From Sciurus carolinensis (Eukaryota; Chordata; Mammalia; Rodentia; Sciuridae), in contig NC_062217.1 in the NCBI RefSeq assembly GCF_902686445.1, positions 84,749,758 through 84,813,757 of the forward strand: a stretch of DNA of 64,000 bases, written 5' to 3'. Made by a program: the position numbers and the translations under genes. The notes beneath the pieces were generated by a model that saw only the letters and a list, made by a program, of their open reading frames with translations, was not told the DNA's origin and did no database searches. Below, piece by piece: positions 44,526 to 56,102 of this stretch (position 1 is the first letter of the stretch; every line of letters starts with the position of its first letter).

Positions 44526-46721
44526 AAAGTAGCTTATAGTTTAGTGGAAGACAAAAACAAGCAAATATTCATTCATCCTTCTAACAGATCCACTACTCTG
44601 GAAGAGGGTCAATATGCACCACTACCTCACAGAACTTGATGAAGCCAAGAAATCATAGAATTGTAAAAGACAGAGTCCAAGAATACCTTAAGGATCTTGT
44701 CCAGATGTGGGAAAAGTTAAAGTTAGTTGGCTCCAAGAGTCAAATACACACCCTGACTATTGTCCAGGGATCTTCCTATCACTCCAGTAGCCTCCTTCAC
44801 TCAAGAGTGTTTTGGTGTTGGCAATAAAGACTTTATCAACTAACTTTGACATGCACATCGGTTATAAAGCTTAAATATTTATTGGCACATTCAAATTATT
44901 AAAAACAGATGGTGCTTTTCTCCATGATCTCCTGATAAAGTCATTAAGGAACTACAGGTAGGATATTGTTAGTAGCATCTCAATAGTGAGAGTTTTCTGC
45001 CTGTTATTGTCTCAAAAGTCCTTTTGCTCTGCTATAGACCACAGTATAAATCTGTGCACTCTATGAAGTGTGACAACATAAAATGCTGTTTATTGTAATA
45101 GAGATTTGCTCTTAGAGCTATCATCCATCATCTTAAAATGTTGAACTTACAATTGTACTTCATACACAGTTGCATTTTTGATAAATTGAATTGGGATCAC
45201 TAAATAGTTTGAATGCAACCAAAGGGATCTCCATTTCATGATGTATATTTCTAATTAAGCAAGTTATTCAAGCTGAATAGAAAAATAAGAAAAGATTATT
45301 TTTAGAAGTGGATGCATATGCAGGAGTGAAAAGAATCTAAGAGCTTCCTTCATTGTTCCATGTGAGCTAGATTGCCCATAGTTGAAACCTTTGTTTTAAA
45401 TGATCTGAGATTGCAGGCAAGGAAACTATCTTATTGCAAATCACACATTTTTTAATATGTAACTTTTTTGTCAAATTCTGATCTTTCCACAAAACATCAG
45501 CATTTTCAATAATTTGTACCTCCCCTTGCCCTCTCCTGATTTTCCCAGCCAGCACAACTTCTACTTAAATTTTACTGGTTCCAATACCACTACTTGCCAG
45601 AAGATTCATACTACTCCAGAAAAGTCTGTCCTGTGAGTGACTGAGAAAATTGGACCACAAGTAGAAATACCTGTCCCAACAGATAAAGACAAAAGCTAGA
45701 GAAGTTCCATGTGACTACCAGGATGGTCTTGGTTTGACTTCTACCAAAGCAAAGACATGAACAACAGGCTTGACCAGAACTTCACAGCATGTTCTCCTTC
45801 ATGCTTTGGGAAGCTACTGTAATCAAAACCAGATCTTTCAACTTGTCTGAAATTCTATGTTCAGCAGCAACACTGTTGACAAGTCAGAAGAGGAAGAAAT
45901 GATGAACAAATCAATCACTTGGACTCTCTAAACACTCTCATTCTAAGGTTTAGCTCAAGATGCTATCTTTGTTGGAGCCAGTGGCAAACCAAGTGTGTTG
46001 GACATGCAGAGCAGTTTTATTTTTTTTAAATAGTTCCCTCCTCTCTGTGACAAAACAGAAAGAATATAATAGAACTGGCCAGAAACAATATGTCAACAGC
46101 AGTAATATTCTTTTAATCAGGGCAATAAAACAATACCAATAAATCAAAAAAATTAAATTAATATTACAACAAAAAACGTAAGTAAGAGATTAACACCTAT
46201 TTAATTGTATGAATGCATTTTTTTTCCTTCACATGCCTGAAGAAATGCTTCCACAAGAACCAGTTCTCCAAGGTTAAGAAACAGATTTGAACATAGAAGG
46301 ACTGAACTGGAAACAGAGGTACCACAGTCTGGTGACAATTTTGGATGCCTGACTTTCAAACAAGCACTGGCTCCTCCTGTTGAGTGGAAGATGATTCTAC
46401 TGTCTCCACCATCAGTGAAGTCTAGGTTCTGAAACAGAAAGAATATGGACCTCCAGACCAGACCAGGCCAGGAAAGGTAAGTAGAGAAATTCAAAGCAAC
46501 TGTGGATTGTAAATCCTAGTCCAGCAATTTACCCTTACCATTTAGAAGCCATGTATGGGTTCTGTCCAGCTTGGGTTAAAGGAAGCCACCATCCTCAATA
46601 TCTCCTTAGCTTCAGAGTCTACCTTGACCATTCATTCATGTTACTACCCTTCTTCCCTTCTTCTGGTGGGTCATGAATGTAGGTTGAGTCCTAGAAGTGG
46701 CTAAAGACAAGGTGACATGGT
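44526..46721. other. unassigned DNA
   Basis: About 2.2 kb with no recognised gene or repeat family. Short open frames only. Confidence 0.45.
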
Positions 46722-47158
46722 CTATTAGTTAGATTTTCATTGCTGTGACCAAAATACACTTAAAAAACAATTTAGAGGAAGCAAAGTTTATTTGGGTCTC
46801 AAGGTTTCAGAGGTCTCAGTCCATAAATGGACAAGTCCATTGCTCTGGGCCCAAGGTGAGGCACATCAGGATTGATGGGCATGGCAGAGGAAAGTTGCTC
46901 TTCTGGTGGCTGCCAGGAAGCAGAGAGAGGAAGAGGAAGGAAACATAGGCAGACACACCCTTCCAGGACATACATGCCCCCAGTGACCCACCTCCTCCAG
47001 CCATGCCCCACCTGCCTAAATTTACCACTCAGTCAGTTCTTTCAAACTAGGATGGACTGATTAGGTTACAGCTCCTTAATCCAATCATTTCACCTCTGAA
47101 TTTTTCTATATTAACATGGGAGCTTTTGGGGGGACACCTCATGTCCAAACCATAAAAC
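46722..47158 (-). repeat. MaLR-like solo LTR
   Basis: 'ctattagttagattttcattgctgtgacc' start, 'gcaaagtttatttgggtc', 'ctcagtccataaatggac', 'ccattgctctgggccc', 'ctgccaggaagcagagag', 'cccagtgacccacctcctcc', 'ggggggacacctcatg', 'ccaaaccataaaac'. Antisense MaLR-like LTR, better preserved than the copy at 18.5 kb. Confidence 0.87.
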
Positions 47159-47360
47159 ATGCCTTCTGTGCAAAAGAATCAGTCACCAAATCATTCCAAT
47201 CACCAGGGCCAGAGCAGTCTCTACTGAGCATGGGCTGTTCTATCTAATTTGTTCTCTCTTCTTCCCAAAAAAGTTTCCTCTTTCCTTCTTATTTTAATGT
47301 GAAATTCAGAGTATACGTTGTGTGTTCTCACTTCTTTCTTTCCACCTCCACAATGTATGC

Positions 47361-47710
47361 TATAGTTTGGACCTGGGGTCCCCAGCTTGGTGCTATTGGG
47401 AGGTGGTGGAACATTTAAGAGGTGTAGACAAGTGAGAGATCTTCTCATCACTGTAGATGTGCCCTCTAATGGGATAGTGGGGGTCCCCAGCTCCTGGTCT
47501 TCCTCTCTCTGTTGTGTCCCCACCATGAAGTAAATTATTTTCTGCCACAGGCTGTCCACTATGATGTATTGCCTCACCTCTGGTCCAAAAGCAACACACC
47601 AACAACTGACTGTGAACTGAATCTTCCAACAATGAGTCAAAGTGATCCTTTCTCTTTATAAGTGGATTATCTTCAGCATTTGCTATAGTAATAGAAAACA
47701 GATTAACATA
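47361..47710 (+). repeat. MaLR-like solo LTR
   Basis: 'tatagtttggacctggggtc', 'gctattgggaggtggtgg', 'aacatttaagaggtg', 'gccctctaatgggatag', 'gctatagtaatagaaaacag', 'attaaca'. Sense orientation, opposite to the LTR 200 bp upstream. The two differ too much to be halves of one provirus. Confidence 0.82.
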
Positions 47711-48659
47711 ATTTGACTCTCTCCAGTACCACATGGTGCCAGTATTGCCACTCATTTTCCCTTGGACAGAGCTCTTCACACATTGGCCAAGACTGTTGAG
47801 TCAATACACTGAAAGCAAAGGGATTATTTTTAAGGTAATAAGAAAAAAGAAATTCTAAGCATATTTCCCCATGAGTACTTTATAGGATCTGTCATGATTG
47901 AGTCCTTAACCCAAATCACCCCATCCACAGGTATCCTCAAGAGGTAAAACTTCAATATTTCAATTAACATTTGTGATTCTCTTTTATTTTGTTACTATTC
48001 CATACAGTGTTTTTTTTTTTTTTTCAGGTGCAAATTTTTAGATTTTCTAAATATAGGTTCTCTGCAATGTCAACCTTTAATGCTTGTGTTTTTCGTTTTG
48101 CCAGTGGTTTGAGGATGCAGGTGCTAATGTAATATGTACATGTGCATAAAATTGTAAATCACTTTGAATTGGATTGACATTCTTGATCCATGAAAACCAA
48201 GTATCACTGCTCATGTAAGGGAAAAATGAGGCTCTGCCAGAATGAGCAGAATATCTGATTTTATGATGGTATGAAACACTTTTCTTCTTGATTGCCAGTG
48301 GCTTAGGGGCATATCATGAGAAGCACATTATAATCCATTTGGTAAATTTTTCATGTCACACATCCAGATTCCATAAGGTAAAACATGATTTAAATCTTCA
48401 GAGTATATTTAATGAGGATGTTCTAACTTGAAATAAGTATTTAACACAGTTGTTAATAAAAATAAACTGAATTTAGAAGTAAAATTTGCATTTTAAGATA
48501 TTTGCGGGGTTTTTATAAAGCAATTTATTTTAAAGAAAGTAAAAGAATACCGAATAAAATAAAATGATGCATGTTCAAGGCAAAGCTACTAAATTATAAA
48601 TGATCCATGCTTGAAATAGTCTTCATTGGTTTGCAAGGCAGTATTCATGCATGATTTAA
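47711..48659. other. unassigned DNA
   Basis: A T16 run at about 48009-48024 is followed by caggtgcaaat. It resembles a splice acceptor but no exon can be supported. The rest is AT-rich. Confidence 0.45.
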
Positions 48660-48800
48660 CTTTCATTTATTTGTTTAACCAATATTTATTAAGAGTCTAT
48701 TATGAATCACGCACTGGAGAAAGAGTGAAGAGTAAAATAGATATATTTCTGAACACTCATGGAGGGTCTTAAAATTGAAAGGCAAAAATAAAAATACTTC
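48660..48800 (-). repeat. L2 3' end, antisense
   Basis: 'catttatttgtttaaccaatatttattaagagtctattatg', 'cacgcactggagaaagag', 'actcatggagggtctt' follow the antisense L2 terminus (aacaaatatttattgagcacctactatgtgcc...). Confidence 0.72.
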
Positions 48801-49871
48801 AAGTTAAATAACAATAGTAAGAGATGTTAACTACTGATTTAATTGAAGTCAAGTCTCCATATCCAAATGGATACATTAAAAGTACTGAAAGAATTTGCAA
48901 ATATGATCAGAGTATCATTGTATTTCAACTTTGGAGAGATTAGAGAGGTGCTGAAAGATTGGGAACACAGGGGAAAGGGTGATAGCTAAGAACAGTAAAT
49001 TGAAGAGTTTTACATAAATTTCAAGGAAAAATTGTGGAGGCAGTTATTAAGTGTGGGTTTGTAGACACTTTCAAAAGGAAGCAGCAAGCACTAGGAACCA
49101 GCATGAACTCACTAAACCACTGAATGGCTAGATTATTAGGTAGTAGAACAGGAGGATGCTACAGGCACTTGGTATCTTAATCTCCATCAGCTACTTAAAA
49201 AAAAGTCCCTCCTGATATTTTTATATGTTTTCTAATATATTAGAAAGTTTAACAATAAAGGTTTGTAAATTTCAAAAAGATTGAACTGTCAAAACTTTTA
49301 TTGAAAGATCAATTTGAGTTCCCAATGATATGTGAAAGAACTAGTTCATGGGTCTTCCATGGAGGACATTTCTATTTAAAACAAAAATACAGGAAAGGTA
49401 ATTTTCAAATCAACGGATGACCCTATATGATATGTTGTCTAATGAGATTGAGATTTAGAAGATCTCAATAGACTGAAGCAAGCAAACCCCAAACAATGTC
49501 AAACACACTGCTGGACAATCATAAAGTGCTTCTATTATGTTCAAAATATAAACTCCACCAGAAAGAGATGGACGGCCCACATAACAGCAACTGCAGCTCA
49601 GATAAAAGGACATAGGATGGTTTTTCCTGTTAATGTTTTTGTTTTACTGAAAGAGAAATTTGAATCAATATTACATGTCATACATGAAAGTGAACTCTTC
49701 AACCAGGTGGATAGAAGTACCACACACAGATTGCACCCTGCCAAACCAGAACAAATCTGGAATGCCAACGGGGATCCACCCAAGCATAGCTTGTGAGATG
49801 AAGCAGAGACTGGAAAACAAATGCTTATGAGAAAAGATGAGGCAGAGACTGCAAAACTGGTCTTACATGTG
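48801..49871. other. unassigned AT-rich DNA
   Basis: About 1.07 kb. No recognised feature. Confidence 0.45.
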
Positions 49872-50259
49872 ATCTTACATTGTGCTTTAACCCATGTGTT
49901 AAAGGCTTGATTCCCAGGGTGCCAGTATTAGGAGGTGCTGTAGACTTTAAAGAGGTGGGGCCTAGTGGAAGGTCCTTGAATTATTGGAGAAGCACCCTCA
50001 AAGGGGACTGTGGAACTCCAGTTGATTCTCATTCATTCCCACCCCCTAACCCTGTTTCTCTGCCTCTCCTGGCTGGAGATGTAAATATTCACTCTAACAC
50101 TCTCCTGCCATGATAAGCTGAGCTTGACAGAGTCCAAACAAATGGGCTGCCTGATCTTGGCCTTGAATCTCCAGACCCACAAACCAAAATTAACCTCTTT
50201 ACTTTGTAAGTAGTCTGTGGCAGATATTCCATTATAAAGGCAGAAAGCTGACTAATACA
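49872..50259 (+). repeat. MaLR-like solo LTR
   Basis: 'cccatgtgttaaaggcttg', 'attaggaggtgctgtag', 'aaagaggtggggcctagtgg', 'ccctcaaaggggactg', then the terminal 'gcagaaagctgactaatac'. Sense orientation. The middle is diverged. Confidence 0.85.
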
Positions 50260-50533
50260 TGTGGATTAGCAGATCGGACTTAGGAGTGTTTCTCTGAAAC
50301 AGGATACAGAGAAAGAATGTAATTGCTATAGACTGTGCCATGGAAAATCATTTTATTCCATGTGGACAGTTCCATAAGTTTTAATATAGCTAAGAGAAAG
50401 GAGGTAGGTAAAATATTTTTACCAATCAAATCTATCCCAAAGTAGGTGGGTTCCTCATTCTGAAGTAAGGTCTTCATATAATTGAAGAAGCCAAGCAGAG
50501 ATTGCATGGCCCCTGTTAAAAAGGGAAGTCACT

Positions 50534-50750
50534 GAACTGGGCATGATGTTGCATGCCTGTAATCCCACTGGCTTGCGAGGCTGATACAGGAGGATCACGA
50601 GTACAAAGCCAGCCTCAGCAACAGCGAGGTGCTAAGCAACTCAGTGAGAGACACTATCTCTAAATAAAATACAAAATAGGGCTGGGGATGTGGCTCAGTG
50701 ATTGGGTGCCACTGAGTTCAATCCCTGGTACCCTCCCCCTAAAAAATGGA
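50534..50750 (+). repeat. B1-dID composite SINE with TSD
   Basis: Full composite: 'gggcatgatgttgcatgcc', 'tgtaatcccactggcttgc', 'ccagcctcagcaacagcg', 'aggtgctaagcaactcag', then the ID half 'gggctggggatgtggctcag' and 'gagttcaatccctggtacc'. aagtcact flanks both ends (50526-50533, 50751-50758). This is the least diverged copy of the four. Confidence 0.96.
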
Positions 50751-50781
50751 AAGTCACTAGATTGTTGAAATGTTTAACTAA

Positions 50782-50951
50782 TCAAATGTTTTCAAATTGT
50801 AGGGTGCATCAGAATCACCTGGAAGATTTTTGAAAACTCAGATTGTTGGACCTTACCCCCAGAATTTCTGACCTGAGCATTTATAGTTCTAGCCAGTGCC
50901 CCCGTGGCATGGTGTTGCTAATCTGGGGGACACTCTTTGAGAAGGACTGAT
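50782..50951 (-). mobile_element. MER5A-type hAT MITE
   Basis: Reverse orientation: 'agggtgcatcagaatcacctgg', 'aactcagattgttggacc', 'acccccagaatttctgacc', 'gggacactctttgagaagg'. Bounded by traces of the ttctcaaa/tttgagaa inverted ends. Non-coding deletion derivative of a Charlie-type hAT element. Confidence 0.85.
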
Positions 50952-51052
50952 CTAAACAATTTTTAACAGTCCCCACAATTTTAACAATCAACTCAGATTC
51001 AATTCTAATGAGTCTCTCATCTGTTTCTTGAACCTTCAGGAATACATACTGC

Positions 51053-51350
51053 TTTTTTTTTAATTTGAAAAAAGGTCACTTTTTTACAAATTTTTTCATA
51101 TATTTATATTTTTAATGAATGCATAGTAACTGCACATGTTTAGAGGGTACTTGGCAGCATTTCAATAAATACATATACTGCATAGTTGTCAGATCAGGGT
51201 AGTTGGTGTAGCCATCACCTCAGACATTTATAATTTCTTTGTGTTGGGAACATTCAAAATCCTCTTTATTTGCTATTTTGAAATATTCAATTAATTACTG
51301 AGAACCCTCATTGTCCTACTGTGCTGTAGAACATTAGCTGTGCTTCCTCC
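51053..51350 (-). repeat. L1 3' UTR, antisense
   Basis: 'ctgcacatgtttagagggtac', 'cagatcagggtagttgg', 'agccatcacctcagacattt', 'atttctttgtgttgggaacatt', 'gctattttgaaatattcaat', 'cctactgtgctgtagaac'. This is the reverse of an L1MA/PB-type 3' UTR. The T-rich stretch at its left edge (51053-51075) would be the poly(A) tail. Confidence 0.78.
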
Positions 51351-51839
51351 TAATCAACAAGTACTTTATCAAATTTACTTTGCCTTTCACAATTCTAAAA
51401 CATGAAATCTCAATTCTCATTGTAATGGCATGTCACTGAATTTCTAATTCACACTCTTAGGTAAACATTATGAACTTGAATAAGATTATTAATTGCAAAA
51501 AACTTAGTTGGAATTTTTGCATATTAATAGGATAAGAGTAGCCTCTCAAAAGAAGCATTGGAAATATAGGACAAAAAATGAAAATTTTCCTAAGACCATT
51601 AAAAAGTTACATTTCTTTTGTTGTTATATATAACAACAAAAAATATGTTAATGGACTGGCATTCTAGTGTTCAATCAGCAAATGTCCGATGTGTTCTTAT
51701 TTGCAATTAGCACGGTGACATATAGGGAGAATATAAGATTCTATTTCTGCCTCCCAACTTAGGAGTTAATGCACTTTTGAAAAAAATAGTAAATTTATAA
51801 GAAGTCAGTAAGATTAATAAGAGAGATCTTTTCTTGATA
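51351..51839. other. unassigned DNA
   Basis: About 490 bp. A short palindrome-like 'gttgttatatataacaac' lies at 51619-51636. Otherwise no feature. Confidence 0.45.
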
Positions 51840-52325
51840 TATTTACTGAAAATTAAGTGCAGATACTGTATTAAATGATGGAGAGAAAATGAGGATAATT
51901 ACATACATAATCTGTGCTCTCCAGGAACTCAGTCTAGCAAGTGGGTTGGGCATGTCAACAAATACAGTACTTTTGATAAGAGCAAAAGGGAGAGTTATCA
52001 TCCTGGCACAAGGAGGGGAAAGGAGCTGATTGGAGAAAAGTTAATGGAAGGTGCTATTTAGATTGGGTCTTGAAGAATGAGTAAGAGTTTTCCAGATAAA
52101 ATACAGAAAGCAAAGGCATTCTAGCCTGGAGAAACAACAAGTATAAAGTCAGAGAAGCATGAAATACCTCAGAGAGTTGAACAATTTGAAAGAGCCTCTG
52201 CAGGGAGTGCAATGGTTGGTCAGGAACTTTGGGGAAAAGCAAGAGGACAGATCACCTCTTCCCTGAGTCTTGGATGCTGTAATCTTCAGTCAGCGGTGAC
52301 ATGACCAGATCCACATTTTCAAGGC
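51840..52325 (-). repeat. L2 LINE, antisense
   Basis: Order of landmarks: 'tgctctccaggaactcagtc', 'attgggtcttgaagaatgag', 'ggcattctagcctggag', 'aacaacaagtataaagtcag', 'ggtgacatgaccagatccac'. This is the reverse complement of the L2 ORF end and 3' UTR. Confidence 0.8.
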
Positions 52326-52346
52326 AAGAACAATTGTTTACATGGT

Positions 52347-52367
52347 AAAAAAAAAAAAGGGGGGGGG
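52347..52367. repeat. A12G9 homopolymer pair
   Basis: Twelve A followed directly by nine G. An unusual junction of two homopolymers, prone to length variation and sequencing error. Confidence 0.95.
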
Positions 52368-52549
52368 ACAAAACTGTACACAGAAAATTCATTGAGGAGC
52401 CTACAGCAAGAGTCCAAGGCAAGATAATGACCGAATAACAGTGATATCCAGGGAACTGTGGAAAGAGGGTAGGTATGAGAATTGTTAAAGGGTAAATCCA
52501 TCCATGAATAGCATCTATGGGGAATCCACCTGATCATTTCAGCAATACT

Positions 52550-52925
52550 ATTCACTGAACATTTGTTGAGCTCCTCTGTGTACCCAGTACTAGGTTTAGT
52601 ACTCAATGCTGGGTACCAAAGATATAGGGTTAAACAACACCAGACAAGGGCCTCTGTCCTCTTGGAGTTCACGGCCTAATAGGGAATACACAGATAATTA
52701 AATAATCACGTAAGTAAAAATAGAGCAGAGACCATGGCTACAAAGGTTAGTGCAAGGGATTATGGTCATCTATAAGTGGGACACTGATTTTTACCTTTCC
52801 AGAGATAAAAGGGAAGGTGCCAGGGTCTGAAGAATAAGACAGAATTATGCAGTAAACAGGTGTTCCAGGGAAGGAGCGGGGCAAGTTTCCTGAGGCAAAT
52901 GAGTTGCCGGCAAATATGAGATTTG
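52550..52925 (-). repeat. second L2 LINE copy, antisense
   Basis: 'ctgaacatttgttgagctcc', 'gtacccagtactagg', 'tcctcttggagttcacgg', 'acagataattaaataatc', then 'ggtgttccagggaaggagc'. Same orientation as the L2 at 51840 but the landmarks restart from the terminus, so it is a separate copy or a duplication. Confidence 0.75.
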
Positions 52926-55215
52926 AAGATCTGGTCCCCAGGTCTAAACTAGAAACTCCTCTCTTGACTTTCCCAACTAAACTGTGTGTCCTGTGAGGAC
53001 CAGATCTCTACATCACCCACCACCTGGGGCTCCTTAAACACAGAAACAAAACAAATAACTGACTATTTCCCATAGAGGTTCATCAACCGATTGAGTTCTC
53101 ATCATGCCGTCATTTGTTTGGTCTTCCTCCAAATTCTATGCACCTGTTCAGGTCTCTCCTCCACCATTCCCTGACTGCTCCAGAGAGCGTTCAACTGGCC
53201 ATTCCAGGTCAGAAAGCGGCTCTTATTTTGGCATTTCACACACGTCTTCATTGATGGGACATCTGTCGTTAATCCCCCACATAGTAGGTACACAGGAAAT
53301 ACACAGGCTGCCAATTGATTCATTTCTTATCCCAAAGAACCTAAGCTTATATAATTATGATTAAATTATAGAAACACAGAAAGGCATGTACATGGTAGAT
53401 GTGGAAAGCAAAATATAAATTCACTAGGTTAAAAAAAAAGTTTCTCATTCCAACATTATCTCTGTGTACTTTGTACAGAAGTATAGCATGGTTGTCCTTG
53501 AAACTTTGGGGCTCTATCTTGTAAATGAAAAATGAATCTTCAGTCTAAGGATATAAAAACCTCAGGTAGGCTATTCCAAATTGATGTGGGAGTTTGAAGG
53601 TTTGGAGACATTCCAATCTAAGCACTGAGAAGCATTTATCAAGCACTGCCCAAGTTCATCTTCCCTGTTATGTTAATATGAAATGTTCAGGAGTTATTTT
53701 GGTTGAGTTAGATTTATTACTACATTTAATTTAAAAGAAAACAATCAAACAGAAGAGGGTCCTTTCTTCTCTCTCATCAAAACATTAGTATCCCAGAGAC
53801 AGAGCAGCTAATGATAGGAGAAATCAGAACTAGATTCCATTGGGTAGAAAGAGTTAGGGCTATTGCATGTAAAATTACAGAAAGCTACTGCTTTTCATAC
53901 ATGAACAAAACAAAGTGAAACTTTCAAAAGCAAGGACAGGTGGCCTGCTAAAGCATTTGTAACAAAGTCTTCAGCCTGCAGGTCTCTGGCCCTTCAGTGC
54001 CGTGATGCTGCTGTTAGTCAGAAGCTGTGCAAAGATGACTCTTGGTGAAAGCATCATATGGGTTTCGTTCTGTTGTTCACTCATCAAGTATTTGCAGGGC
54101 AAGAAGAGACTTGTTTACATAACAGAAAGAGAGAGAGAGAGAGAGAGACTTTTGAAGGCACAACGAAATTGCTGTACATGGGTTTCCAAATACAATTTGG
54201 TAGCAATTAGATGCTACCAAAAAAAGCATGTTTGCCCAAACTTTTACCAACATCAGGGTAATCATAGCTGTAGTTTAACTAAGAGAGTTGGTCTTGTGAA
54301 TGTGTCATGTAAAAACCTATACTAGTCAGTACTTCATGTTGCTCTCAATGATATTTTCTGCTTTTTTCATGTCTTCTGACCCCAACAATCTAGAAACTCA
54401 TCAGTCATTCCTTACACCATGTTACAAACAAGACCCTACTTTCTGGCAAGATGTCAAAGGCCCTGGCCAAACATCTACTTTTTCCAAGTACGATTGATAG
54501 TGGGTGACAGTGTCCAGCCCTTCTCTAAATTCTGACAACTATGTAACAACAAATAAAAAACATCCCAGTGATTTACTGTTTTAATTCTACATTGTTGTGT
54601 TCTGTGTTTCTTTAAGAAAGGTGCAAGTGTATGTATGAGAGTCATGAAACACTGTGGTTACCATGGTAATTATCTGTGTTTAGAGAGCGTGTGGAGTAAA
54701 GGCCCGTGCAGTGGTCGGAGAAGAGTGCACGTTAACGATGGCTTTTCACAAGCCTAAATCATGTTAAGTCCCCAGTTTCAAAGAAATGTTTAAAAAAAGA
54801 AAAATGTAAGCTTTCATCTGGAAGAGCCATAAGTGCCAAAGTGTGTTTTGTTCCAGGCTTGCTACTTTCCTCCTAGTCATTAGATCATATCTAGAGACAG
54901 CAGTTAGGACTGAGCAGGCTATTGTTGCAGGGGATTTTCTGATCAAGGAGTCTTCCTGGGTAATTTATGTGGGGATGCATTTGCTCTTTTGCTTCCCACA
55001 ATCTGGTTTTGGCCCCTTGAAAATCTCTTGGTAAATTCAAAGTAATTGCTCAGCAAGAAAAATATCAAGTCCCAATACCTGCTGGCTGTGATCCGTGTTG
55101 CCATCTGAACAGGATTTAGCACACTTAGCACAGTGCTTCACTGATGAAGGTCAGGAGATGCTGCTTGACTGACAGATGGAATTATTTTCACTCTCAGGTG
55201 TGTGAAAGCAAAGAG
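52926..55215. other. unassigned DNA with weak L2-like pieces
   Basis: Around 53100-53330 phrases such as 'gttcaggtctctcctcc' and 'cacatagtaggtacacagg' hint at a decayed sense L2, too weak for a firm call. The remainder shows no gene or repeat. Confidence 0.4.
54124..54149. repeat. (GA)n microsatellite
   Basis: About 25 bp of GA repeats. Confidence 0.93.
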
Positions 55216-56102
55216 CCTATCAACTAACAACAACAACAAAATCAACTTGATTAAAGACAAAGAACATTTCTCCAAAGAAGACAAACAAATGGCCGATAAA
55301 CGCATGAAGAGATGCTAAGAATAACTTGTTAGGAGGGAAATGCAGATCAAAACCACAATGAAACAACACTTTGCACACACCAGGATGGCTTTTTTTTTTT
55401 TTTTTTCAAAGAAAATAGCAAGTGTTAGTGAGGACACGGAGAAACTGGAACCCTTTGGCATCACTAACGGGAGTGTAAAAGGGTACATCCATCCTGGAAA
55501 ATAAGAGCATGGTAATTCCTCAAAAACTTGAACACAGAATAACCATACAATCCAGCACCCTCACTTCTGGATACATATCCAAAAGAAATGAAAGCAAGGT
55601 CTCAAAGGAATATTTGTACATCCATGTTCAAGCAGCATTATTTACAATATCCAAGAAGTGGAAGCAACCCTAGGGTCCACAGATGAATAAATAGTAGTAC
55701 ATGCATACAATGGAATAGTATTCAGTCTTAAAAAGGAAGGACCTTCTGTCATGTGCTACCACGTGGATGAAACTTGAAAATCTTGTACTAAGTGAGAAAC
55801 TGGATACAAAAAAGTCAAACACTGTATGTTCCCACTTTACATGAGTTACCAGAAGAGGCAAAATTCATAAAGACAAGAAAAGTACGAAGGTGGTTATAAG
55901 GACAGCTGGGATAGTGGGAATGGGGAGTTTATTGTTGGATGGGTGCAAAGTTTCTGTTTGGGATGATAGAATAGTTCTAGAGATGGATGGTTGCACAACA
56001 ATATGGATACACTTAATGTCACTGAACTGCACATTTAAAAATAGTTAACATGGTAAATTTTGTGCTATGTATATTTTACCACAATAAAAAAAAAAAAAAA
56101 AG
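55216..56102 (+). repeat. L1 (MA/MB-like) ORF2 tail and full 3' end
   Basis: 'acatttctccaaagaagac', 'atggccgataaacgcatg', 'aaatgcagatcaaaaccac', 'caagcagcattatttacaa', 'tacaatggaatagtattcag', 'gtactaagtgagaaact', 'gcacatttaaaaatagtta', ending in a real poly(A) (56087-56102). An internal T18 run at about 55388-55405 is odd for a sense L1. Truncated 5', not coding. Confidence 0.92.

Noticed and set aside
48009..48027. T16 then cag, like a strong 3' splice acceptor
   Set aside because: No open exon with a donor follows. Homopolymer T runs are frequent here.
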